From positions 1-7,268 of the forward strand of contig CAJXHW010000089.1 of the NCBI GenBank assembly GCA_913054565.1: DNA of 7,268 bases, given 5' to 3'. Position numbers and translations under genes: made by a program. Position 1 is the stretch's first letter. Every line of letters begins with the position of its first letter. The notes under the pieces were generated by a model, which saw nothing but the letters and a program-made list of their open reading frames with translations, was not told the origin of the DNA and did not search any database. The DNA comes from an uncultured Kordia sp. (lineage in GTDB: Bacteria > Bacteroidota > Bacteroidia > Flavobacteriales > Flavobacteriaceae). Below, piece by piece: positions 1-5,819 of the stretch.

Positions 1-39
1 AATACAAAAACTATTTACTAATATTAAAAATTGATAAAA

Positions 40-363
40 ATGTTTGGAGACTTAATGGGTATGATGGGAAAATTAAAAGAAACCCAAGCCAAAGTAGAAG
101 CTACTAAAGAACGCTTAAACGACGTGTTGATTGACGAAAACAGTTCTGATAATTTATTAAAAGTAACCTTAACTGCTAATAGAGAATTAAAAAATATTTC
201 TATAGATGATGCCTTACTTGAAGATAAAGAACAGTTGGAAGACTACTTGATTTTAACTTTAAACAAAGCTATTAAAAAGGCCTCCGAAATTAATGATGCT
301 GAACTTGGTGCTGTTGCCAAAGAAGGCATGCCAAACATTCCAGGTATGGGTAACATGTTTTAA
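40..363 (+). CDS. YbaB/EbfC family nucleoid-associated protein
   Basis: Small DNA-binding protein of the YbaB/EbfC family (107 aa; the E. coli member has 109). Members form dimers that bind DNA with little sequence preference and are thought to help organise the nucleoid. Visible support: the Met/Gly-rich start MFGDLMGMMGKLKE, a long charged amphipathic helix (about residues 8-33), a central segment with KVTLTANRELKNISID that matches the family's beta-sheet core, a second helix (about 65-90), and a Gly/Pro/Met-rich tail ending GMPNIPGMGNMF. An in-frame TTG at 31 would add three residues, but the ATG at 40 gives the canonical MFGD start and is preferred. No Shine-Dalgarno is visible, only an A-rich leader. 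E. coli ybaB lies between dnaX and recR; here it sits next to a threonine aldolase, so context adds nothing. Family assignment is strong; the cellular role is inferred. Confidence 0.93.
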   Translation: MFGDLMGMMGKLKETQAKVEATKERLNDVLIDENSSDNLLKVTLTANRELKNISIDDALLEDKEQLEDYLILTLNKAIKKASEINDAELGAVAKEGMPNIPGMGNMF

Positions 364-399
364 ACAAAAAAGGGCTGCCTAATACAGCCCTTTTTTGTT
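363..399. terminator. Bidirectional intrinsic terminator between ybaB-like gene and threonine aldolase gene
   Basis: Perfect 15-bp inverted repeat (363-377 with 385-399) around a 7-nt loop (378-384). The GC core GGGCTG/CAGCCC is flanked by six A on the left and six T on the right, so a hairpin followed by a U-tract forms on either strand. It lies just after the stop codon of the + gene and just beyond the stop of the convergent - gene, as expected for a shared terminator. Confidence 0.92.
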
Positions 400-417
400 C
401 ATTTTTTAAACTCAAAC

Positions 418-1437
418 TTAAAATGACTTCAATACATGCATACACGCTTGATGCATATCGTCAGTATAGTCTAAATGAGTAACCATTCGTAATTTCCCAC
501 CTCCCATACTAATTAACAAGACATTATGAGCTTTCATTTTTGAAATAAAATCATCCTCATTAATTCCATTTTTTAGATAAAAAATAACAATATTGGTTTC
601 TATGGGCTCAACCTCACTTATAAAGGTACAAGTCTTCAAAACATCCCCTAATTCCTTTGCTTTTTTATGGTCATCAGCTAAACGATTCACATTATTATCT
701 AAAGCATAAATAGCAGCTGCAGCTAAATAACCTGCTTGACGCATACCTCCACCTAATAATTTTCTAACTCTAAGTGCTTTTCCCATAGCTGCTTTACTAC
801 CAATTAACAGAGATCCAACTGGGGCTCCCAAACCTTTTGATAAACAAATAGAAATGGTGTCAAACAACTTACCATATTGTTCTGGTGATTCTTTTTTAAC
901 AACAAGAGCATTAAACAAACGCGCACCATCTAAATGAAAATTCAAGTTATTTTCGTTACAAACTGTTCTTATTTTTTTTAACTCTTCAAAATCCCAACAA
1001 GCACCACCGCCTTTGTTAGTTGTGTTTTCAACACAAACCAAGCTAGATAAAGCTAAATGAATATTATCTTTAGGAGTTAATGCCTCTTGTAGTTGAACTG
1101 CAGTAAACATCCCCCTATTACCATCTAATAAACTACACGTTACACCAGAATTAAAGGCTGCTCCTCCTCCTTCAAAATTATATACATGAGCCAATTTATC
1201 ACAATACATTTTATCACCTGGTTGTGTATGTATTTTAATTGCTACCTGATTTGCCATTGTTCCAGACGGGAAAAACAATGCGGCTTCCATACCAAACAAC
1301 TTTGCTACCTTCTCTTGTAACTCATTTACTGTAGGGTCATCACCAAATACATCATCACCAACATTAGCAGCCATCATTTTAGTTAACATTTCCTTTGAAG
1401 GACGTGTTACAGTATCACTTATTAAATTTATTTCCAT
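418..1437 (-). CDS. ltaE: Low-specificity L-threonine aldolase (PLP-dependent)
   Basis: Cytosolic PLP enzyme that cleaves L-threonine or L-allo-threonine to glycine and acetaldehyde (beta-eliminating lyase/aldolase family, fold type I). It has 339 aa against 333 for E. coli LtaE. Numbering from the ATG at 1437, visible motifs are SDTVTRPS near the N-terminus, VGDDVFGDDPTVNELQ (about 26-41), H84 in the AHVYNFEGGGAA segment (the His that stacks on PLP), HLDGARLFNA with H168, D170 and R173, the Schiff-base lysine K201 in ICLSKGLGAPVGSLL, GGGMRQAG (about 229-236), and R317 in LRMVTHLD, a likely substrate-carboxylate ligand. The usual Arg of LRSDTVT is Ile here (LISDTVT). A TTG two codons upstream (1443) is also open, but ATG gives the family start. 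Upstream on this strand only a weak promoter match is seen (TACTTTTA, 1469-1476). The gene converges on the ybaB-like gene and diverges from prfB. Identity is firm; in vivo substrate preference is inferred. Confidence 0.95.
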   Translation of the reverse strand: MEINLISDTVTRPSKEMLTKMMAANVGDDVFGDDPTVNELQEKVAKLFGMEAALFFPSGTMANQVAIKIHTQPGDKMYCDKLAHVYNFEGGGAAFNSGVTCSLLDGNRGMFTAVQLQEALTPKDNIHLALSSLVCVENTTNKGGGACWDFEELKKIRTVCNENNLNFHLDGARLFNALVVKKESPEQYGKLFDTISICLSKGLGAPVGSLLIGSKAAMGKALRVRKLLGGGMRQAGYLAAAAIYALDNNVNRLADDHKKAKELGDVLKTCTFISEVEPIETNIVIFYLKNGINEDDFISKMKAHNVLLISMGGGKLRMVTHLDYTDDMHQACMHVLKSF

Positions 1438-1455
1438 ATTCAACTTTAAAAATTC

Positions 1456-1463
1456 TATTTTTG
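1456..1463 (+). promoter_or_regulatory. Bacteroidota -7 promoter element for prfB
   Basis: TATTTTTG is a full match to the Bacteroidota sigma-70-type -7 consensus TAnnTTTG and lies 22 nt before the prfB ATG. No good -33 TTTG is visible at normal spacing. Transcription would start around 1468-1470, giving a very short leader. Assignment rests on the consensus and position only. Confidence 0.6.
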
Positions 1464-1485
1464 TGGAATAAAAGTAAGCAATTAT

Positions 1486-2595
1486 ATGATATCAGCAGAA
1501 CAAAATAAAGACATTATTGAACGCTTAAATGCCCTGAAAAGATATCTTGATATAGATGCCAAAAAAATTGAAATAGCCAACGAGGAAGAAAAAACTTTTG
1601 ATCCTAACTTTTGGAATAACCCTAAAGAGGCTGAAGTTATTATGAAGCAATTACGTGTTCAAAAAAAATGGGTGTCAGATTTTAATATGGCTTCTAATTT
1701 AATTGATGAGCTACAAATTATTATTGAGTTTTATAATGAAGGAGAAGTTGATGAGTCAGAAGTTTCTGCTCTTTACGATGACGCAAACACTCAAATAGAA
1801 GATTTGGAATTTAAAAATATGCTTTCTGAAGAAGGTGACTCCTTAAGTGCAGTTCTTCAAATTACTGCTGGTGCCGGCGGGACGGAAAGTTGTGATTGGG
1901 CAGAAATGCTCCTCAGAATGTATCTAATGTACTGTGAGGATCAGGGGTTTAAAACAAAAGAACTAAACTATCAATCAGGTGATGTTGCCGGAATTAAAAC
2001 CGTAACTATTGAAATTGAAGGTGACTTTGCATTTGGATGGTTAAAAGGTGAAAATGGCGTGCATCGTTTGGTGCGTATTTCACCGTTTGATAGTAATGCA
2101 AAACGACACACATCGTTTGCATCTGTATATGTATACCCGTCTGTAGATGATACTATAGAAATCAATATAAACCCAGCAGATATAGAGGTCATTACTTCTC
2201 GTTCAAGTGGTGCTGGTGGACAAAACGTAAACAAAGTTGAAACTAAAGTTCAACTAACCCATAAACCATCTGGAATTCAAATTTCATGCTCTGAAACACG
2301 ATCTCAACAAGATAATAGAACACGTGCTATGCAAATGCTAAAATCGCAGTTATATGAAATTGAATTAAAAAAACAACAAGAAGCCCGCACTTCAATTGAA
2401 GACAGTAAAATGAAAATTGAATGGGGAAGTCAGATTAGAAACTATGTCATGCATCCGTATAAACTAGTGAAAGATGTTAGAACAGGAGAGGAAACAGGAA
2501 ATGTAGACGCCGTTATGAACGGAAAAATTGACAGCTTTTTAAAAGCCTATCTTATGGCTACTGGACAAAAAGAAACCAATAAAAACACACTATAA
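1486..2595 (+). CDS. prfB: Peptide chain release factor 2 (RF2), without programmed frameshift
   Basis: Class I release factor that recognises UAA and UGA in the ribosomal A site and triggers peptide release (369 aa; E. coli RF2 has 365). Visible features: N-terminal helical domain (about 1-110); the SPF anticodon-like tripeptide at 199-201, which separates RF2 from RF1 (PxT); the catalytic GGQ loop at 244-246 within SSGAGGQNVNKVET; and the C-terminal WGSQIRNYVMHPYKLVKDVRTG block typical of Bacteroidota RF2. The residue matching E. coli RF2 position 246 is Ser240. In many bacteria prfB needs a +1 frameshift at CTT-TGA-C near codon 25; here the homologous site reads TAT-CTT-GAT (codons 20-22, 1543-1551) in one open frame, so the regulatory stop is absent. 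A full TAnnTTTG element precedes the gene, and an ArsC-like gene follows after one base, probably cotranscribed. No Shine-Dalgarno is seen before the ATG. Confidence 0.97.
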   Translation: MISAEQNKDIIERLNALKRYLDIDAKKIEIANEEEKTFDPNFWNNPKEAEVIMKQLRVQKKWVSDFNMASNLIDELQIIIEFYNEGEVDESEVSALYDDANTQIEDLEFKNMLSEEGDSLSAVLQITAGAGGTESCDWAEMLLRMYLMYCEDQGFKTKELNYQSGDVAGIKTVTIEIEGDFAFGWLKGENGVHRLVRISPFDSNAKRHTSFASVYVYPSVDDTIEININPADIEVITSRSSGAGGQNVNKVETKVQLTHKPSGIQISCSETRSQQDNRTRAMQMLKSQLYEIELKKQQEARTSIEDSKMKIEWGSQIRNYVMHPYKLVKDVRTGEETGNVDAVMNGKIDSFLKAYLMATGQKETNKNTL

Positions 2596-2596
2596 A

Positions 2597-2938
2597 ATGA
2601 TAAAAATATACCATAACAACCGCTGTAGTAAATCACGTTGTGGATTAGAGCTACTAGAGAAATCTGGTAAAGAATTCAAAGTTGTAAAATATTTAGAAAC
2701 ACCTCCAACAGAAAATGAATTAAAAGATATTATCTCATTATTAAGTATTACACCAATTGAATTGGTTAGAAAGAACGAAGCTATTTGGAAAGAAAATTAC
2801 AAAGGTAAAAAACTTAGTGATGCAGAAATAATTTCCGCTATGGCTACTCATCCTAAACTAATTGAACGTCCAATTGTCATTAATGGTAATAAAGCAGTTA
2901 TTGGAAGACCAACAGAAAATATTTTAGAGATTATTTAA
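2597..2938 (+). CDS. ArsC/YfgD-family protein (arsenate reductase-like, thioredoxin fold)
   Basis: A 113-aa cytosolic protein of the glutaredoxin-dependent ArsC family (PF03960 type), closest in motif pattern to E. coli YfgD. The N-terminus IYHNNRCSKSRCGLELL places C10 at the position of the catalytic Cys12 of plasmid R773 ArsC. The three arginines that line the oxyanion site of ArsC are matched by R58 (VRKN), R91 (ERPIV) and R104 (IGRP), and KYLETPP and HPKLIERPIVI are strong family blocks. C15 adds a second cysteine (C-x4-C) that YfgD lacks. The stop of prfB is one base before this ATG, so translation is probably coupled and the pair is likely an operon. No arsenic genes (arsR, arsB/acr3) are nearby, so real arsenate reductase activity is doubtful and a general thiol-redox or Spx-like role is possible. 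Family assignment is firm; function is open. Confidence 0.9.
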   Translation: MIKIYHNNRCSKSRCGLELLEKSGKEFKVVKYLETPPTENELKDIISLLSITPIELVRKNEAIWKENYKGKKLSDAEIISAMATHPKLIERPIVINGNKAVIGRPTENILEII

Positions 2939-2985
2939 AGAATATCCTTTAACAAACATTTAACTAATACTCATCTCAATAATTG

Positions 2986-2993
2986 TAATTTTG
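2986..2993 (+). promoter_or_regulatory. Bacteroidota -7 promoter element for the outer-membrane barrel gene
   Basis: TAATTTTG is a full match to TAnnTTTG, 20 nt before the ATG at 3014, in the 75-bp gap after the ArsC-like gene. No clear -33 TTTG is present (only TTTA near 2959). No terminator is evident in the gap, so read-through from prfB is also possible. Confidence 0.55.
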
Positions 2994-3013
2994 CTGTTTA
3001 AATATAGCTCTAT

Positions 3014-5437
3014 ATGAATTACAGTATTAGGTTTTTATTTTCTTTATTATTAGTATCTACAACCATTGTTGTTGCTCAAGAAAATGAATATAAAATTAAC
3101 GGTAAAGTTGTTGATAAAGAAACTAACCTAGCCCTAGAGTATGCAACCATTATTGTTAAAGAGGAAATATCAGGAAAAACAACTGGTGGTATTACGACAG
3201 AAAATGGTGACTTTTTAATTAAAGTTCATGAAGGTGTCTATAATATTTCAATAGAGTTTTTAGGCTTTGAACCCGCTGTTTTTAAAAGCACAACCATTTC
3301 AAATAATATTAATCTGGGTACAATTTCCTTAGCTACAGACGCAAATAACTTAGACGCTGTTGAAATTATAGCAGAAAAAAGCACTGTAGAAATAAGGTTA
3401 GATAAAAAAATATACAATGTAGGAAAAGATATGACCGTTAAAGGAGGTACTGCTGCTGATGTATTAGCCAATGTACCATCAGTAACTGTTGATATTGAAG
3501 GGGCCGTATCATTAAGAGGAAATGAAAATGTACGCATATTAATTAATGGTAAACCATCAACTTTTGCTAGCGGTGCAGATGCCTTAAAGCAACTACCTGC
3601 AGATGCTATTGAAAAAGTAGAAGTCATCACCTCACCTTCCGCACGCTATGATGCCGAAGGAACTGCGGGTATTTTAAATATTATATTACGCAAAGGAAAA
3701 GCTCTTGGTTTTAACGGGTCATTTACAGTAAACACAGGTATCCCTACAAATTTAGGAGCCTCAACAAACTTAAATTACAGAACCAATAAAGTCAATTACT
3801 TTACAACTATAGGTTATAATTACAATGATGCACCTGGTAATGCTTATTTTGAAAACGAATACCTGCAAAATGCCCCAAGTGGTAGCGGTCGTTTTCAAAT
3901 TGAAAATAGACTTTATGATAGAGAACGTAAAAACTTTAATTCACGTTTTGGATTAGAATATTTCTTAACAGACAACGCTTCAATAACAGGAAGTATGTTA
4001 TATCGTAACTCGGATAGAACTACAAATACAGGTACTAACACAAGCACACGAGATATTAATTACACCGAAGAAATTTATAAAATTCGTAATGAATTAGAAG
4101 ATGAAACCGATGAGCAAGTAGAGTTTAATCTAAATTTCACTCAGAAGTTTAAAACATCTGGACATAAATTAACATTCGATTTTAAATATGAAGACTCTAA
4201 CGATGATGAATTAGCAACAATAACTAGTAAGCAAACTTTTCCATCAAATACAAGTGATCCTATTGAAAAAACATCAAACCTTGAAGATCAAAAACGTTAT
4301 TTATTTCAAGGAGATTATGTCTTACCTATTGGAGAAAACGCACAGTTTGAAGCTGGTTTTAGAAGCAATATGAGTAATCAAGACACTGATTATGTATTAA
4401 AAAGAGAAGTTGATCCTATAACCACTCCAGGTGTATTTGAAATAGATGAAGATGTATCAAACCTATTTATTTATGATGAACATGTGCATGCTCTATATTC
4501 ACAATATGGAAACAAGTACGGAAAATTCTCCGCATTACTAGGACTTCGAATGGAAATCTCTGAAATTACAGTAAGTGTACAAGACACCGATTTAGATGCT
4601 AAAAAAAATTATACCAAATTATTCCCTACACTAAATTTAGCGTACGAAATAAATGAAGATGAAACCTTAACTTTAGGTTACAACAGACGTGTAAGAAGAC
4701 CACGCTCATGGTTTATTAATCCATTTCCATCTAGAGCTAGTGAAAATAACATCTTTCAAGGAAATCCAGATTTAAACCCAGCTTACTCAAATGCTATTGA
4801 CTTAGGATATTTAAAAAAGTGGAATAAATTAACCTTTAATACTTCTATATACTATAATTATTCAACAGATGTATTTCAATTTGTTCGATCAGCGGACCCT
4901 ACAGATCCTACTATAACAAGGACGTCACCAAGAAACATTTCTTCGGAAGAAAGGTTAGGATTAGAGTTTTCTTTAAATTATAGTCCGTTTAAATGGTGGA
5001 AATTAAATAGTAATTTTAATTTTTTCAGAATTACTTCTGATGGTAAAGGTATTGTACCAGATTCAGAAACAAACAGTTGGTCAACACGTTTAAACTCCCG
5101 AGTAAAATTACCCGCTAAAATTGACTGGCAAACTACATTTAACTACCGAGGGCCACAAGAAAATTTTCAACGTAAAAATAGAGGAATTGCAAGTGTAAAT
5201 TTAGCGTTCAGTAAAGACATCTTAAAAGATAATGGTACGCTTTCTTTAAATGTTAGTGATTTGTTTAACTCAAGAAAACGAATTTCTGACACTTTTATTG
5301 ATGGCGTTACAAATAGTTATAGTGAATTTCAATGGCGGGAACGACAAATACGTTTGAATTTCACATACAGACTTAATCAAAAGAAAAAAAGAATTCAGAA
5401 CCAAAATAATGATAATGGTGGCGAAGGCGGATTTTAA
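3014..5437 (+). CDS. TonB-dependent receptor-like outer-membrane beta-barrel protein
   Basis: An 807-aa outer-membrane protein. A Sec signal peptide covers about residues 1-21 (hydrophobic core FLFSLLLVSTTIVV, likely cleavage after VVA, before QEN). Next is a carboxypeptidase-regulatory-like beta-sandwich (about 26-108; INGKVVDKETNLALEYATI, GDFLIKV), then a TonB-receptor plug (about 125-228; LRGNENVRILINGKP and EKVEVITSPSARYDAEGTAG). The rest is a beta-barrel of the outer-membrane beta-barrel protein type (PF14905-like), with RRPRSWFINPF and GNPDLNP near residue 583. After the last strand there is a basic run (KKKR, from 790) and a Gly/Asp-rich tail ending in Phe. No SusD-like gene adjoins it, so this is not a typical polysaccharide-utilisation pair, and the substrate cannot be told from sequence. 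It has its own promoter element and a strong terminator, which suggests a single-gene unit. No clear TonB box was identified. Start chosen because it gives a canonical signal peptide. Confidence 0.9.
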   Translation: MNYSIRFLFSLLLVSTTIVVAQENEYKINGKVVDKETNLALEYATIIVKEEISGKTTGGITTENGDFLIKVHEGVYNISIEFLGFEPAVFKSTTISNNINLGTISLATDANNLDAVEIIAEKSTVEIRLDKKIYNVGKDMTVKGGTAADVLANVPSVTVDIEGAVSLRGNENVRILINGKPSTFASGADALKQLPADAIEKVEVITSPSARYDAEGTAGILNIILRKGKALGFNGSFTVNTGIPTNLGASTNLNYRTNKVNYFTTIGYNYNDAPGNAYFENEYLQNAPSGSGRFQIENRLYDRERKNFNSRFGLEYFLTDNASITGSMLYRNSDRTTNTGTNTSTRDINYTEEIYKIRNELEDETDEQVEFNLNFTQKFKTSGHKLTFDFKYEDSNDDELATITSKQTFPSNTSDPIEKTSNLEDQKRYLFQGDYVLPIGENAQFEAGFRSNMSNQDTDYVLKREVDPITTPGVFEIDEDVSNLFIYDEHVHALYSQYGNKYGKFSALLGLRMEISEITVSVQDTDLDAKKNYTKLFPTLNLAYEINEDETLTLGYNRRVRRPRSWFINPFPSRASENNIFQGNPDLNPAYSNAIDLGYLKKWNKLTFNTSIYYNYSTDVFQFVRSADPTDPTITRTSPRNISSEERLGLEFSLNYSPFKWWKLNSNFNFFRITSDGKGIVPDSETNSWSTRLNSRVKLPAKIDWQTTFNYRGPQENFQRKNRGIASVNLAFSKDILKDNGTLSLNVSDLFNSRKRISDTFIDGVTNSYSEFQWRERQIRLNFTYRLNQKKKRIQNQNNDNGGEGGF

Positions 5438-5440
5438 TAT

Positions 5441-5475
5441 AAAAAAGAGGGAACTAATAAAGTTCCCTCTTTTTT
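5441..5475. terminator. Bidirectional intrinsic terminator between barrel gene and small membrane protein gene
   Basis: Perfect 15-bp inverted repeat (5441-5455 with 5461-5475) around a 5-nt loop AATAA. The core GAGGGAACT/AGTTCCCTC is flanked by six A on the left and eight T on the right. It begins 4 nt after the barrel-gene stop and lies 20 nt beyond the stop of the convergent small gene, so it can terminate both transcripts. Confidence 0.93.
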
Positions 5476-5494
5476 TTCGTAATATTTTAAATTA

Positions 5495-5662
5495 CTATTT
5501 TTTAGACGCTCTTTCTTCTTTAAGCTCCTTTAATCTTTCCATTAAAGAACCACCAATCCAATAAGGGACTACAAAAGTTGCTAAAAAAATCAGCAACCAA
5601 AATCCTATTGTTAAAATAGTTAAAAACGCTAAAAAACCTAAGTATTGATCAAAATCAAACAT
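5495..5662 (-). CDS. Small single-pass membrane protein of unknown function (55 aa)
   Basis: I do not recognise this gene. It runs from an ATG at 5662 to a TAG at 5495-5497. The 55-aa product begins MFDFDQYLGF, has an almost uninterrupted hydrophobic stretch from about residue 8 to 32 (rich in Leu, Phe, Ile), then VPYWIGGSL, then a highly charged Lys/Glu/Arg tail (41-55, MERLKELKEERASKK) that could form an amphipathic helix. The acidic N-terminus and basic C-terminus predict an N-out, C-in inner-membrane helix. No other in-frame ATG lies in the 38 nt upstream. Support for a real gene is a full TAnnTTTG element with a near -33 element 27 nt upstream, and a bidirectional terminator directly downstream. 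It is divergent from fumC, with 157 bp between the start codons. It may be a stabilising subunit of a larger membrane complex, but that is speculation. Confidence 0.72.
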   Translation of the reverse strand: MFDFDQYLGFLAFLTILTIGFWLLIFLATFVVPYWIGGSLMERLKELKEERASKK

Positions 5663-5688
5663 AATTTCCGGAAAATTTGAATTCGAGT

Positions 5689-5719
5689 CAAATATAAAAG
5701 ATAAAATTCAAAATTCAAG
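5689..5719 (-). promoter_or_regulatory. Promoter of the small membrane protein gene
   Basis: Reading the - strand, CTTG (5719-5716, three of four bases of the -33 element TTTG) is followed by a 19-nt spacer and TATATTTG (5696-5689), a full match to TAnnTTTG. The spacing is normal for Bacteroidota promoters. Transcription would start near 5683, leaving a leader of about 20 nt before the ATG at 5662. Confidence 0.62.
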
Positions 5720-5759
5720 CATCTAAAATCAAATTTATTAACAAAAAAGAACAATTCTA

Positions 5760-5788
5760 TTTTGAACAAAAATAAATACTTAAATTTG
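5760..5788 (+). promoter_or_regulatory. Promoter of fumC, overlapped by an inverted repeat
   Basis: TTTTG (5760-5764) and TAAATTTG (5781-5788) match the Bacteroidota -33 and -7 elements; the 16-nt spacer is slightly short. The -7 element is 31 nt before the fumC ATG. A 7-bp inverted repeat, GAACAAA (5764-5770) and TTTGTTC (5785-5791), overlaps both elements, and another GAACAA lies at 5749-5754; these could be regulator half-sites. The rest of the 157-bp divergent spacer is AT-rich with no other clear signal. Confidence 0.58.
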
Positions 5789-5819
5789 TTCTCATTGAAA
5801 AAAAAACAGCATAAATATC

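Noticed and set aside
31..39. TTG codon that could start the YbaB-like protein three residues earlier
   Set aside because: The ATG at 40 gives the canonical MFGD start of the flavobacterial family, and TTG starts are less common.
1971..2234. Antisense open frame inside prfB
   Set aside because: It lies wholly within a well-supported gene, has no promoter or family-like composition, and reads as a shadow of the prfB codons.
2597..2938. Arsenic-resistance locus
   Set aside because: No arsR, efflux pump or arsenite methylase gene is nearby, and the protein resembles YfgD more than dedicated arsenate reductases.
2935..2952. Short inverted repeat TTAAAG/CTTTAA after the ArsC-like gene
   Set aside because: The stem is only 6 bp, AT-rich, overlaps the stop codon and lacks a T-tract, so it is not a credible terminator.
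3238..3630. 130-codon antisense open frame inside the barrel gene
   Set aside because: It is opposite the conserved plug domain, has no recognisable motif, and is explained by codon bias of the real gene.
3014..5437. SusC of a polysaccharide-utilisation locus
   Set aside because: No SusD-like lipoprotein, glycoside hydrolase or sensor gene adjoins it, and at 807 aa it is shorter than typical SusC proteins and of the PF14905-like barrel type.
5697..5748. Repeated AAATTCAAAATTCAAG-like stretch in the spacer before fumC
   Set aside because: It is short, AT-rich and imperfect; apart from the promoter match noted, it is most simply background composition.
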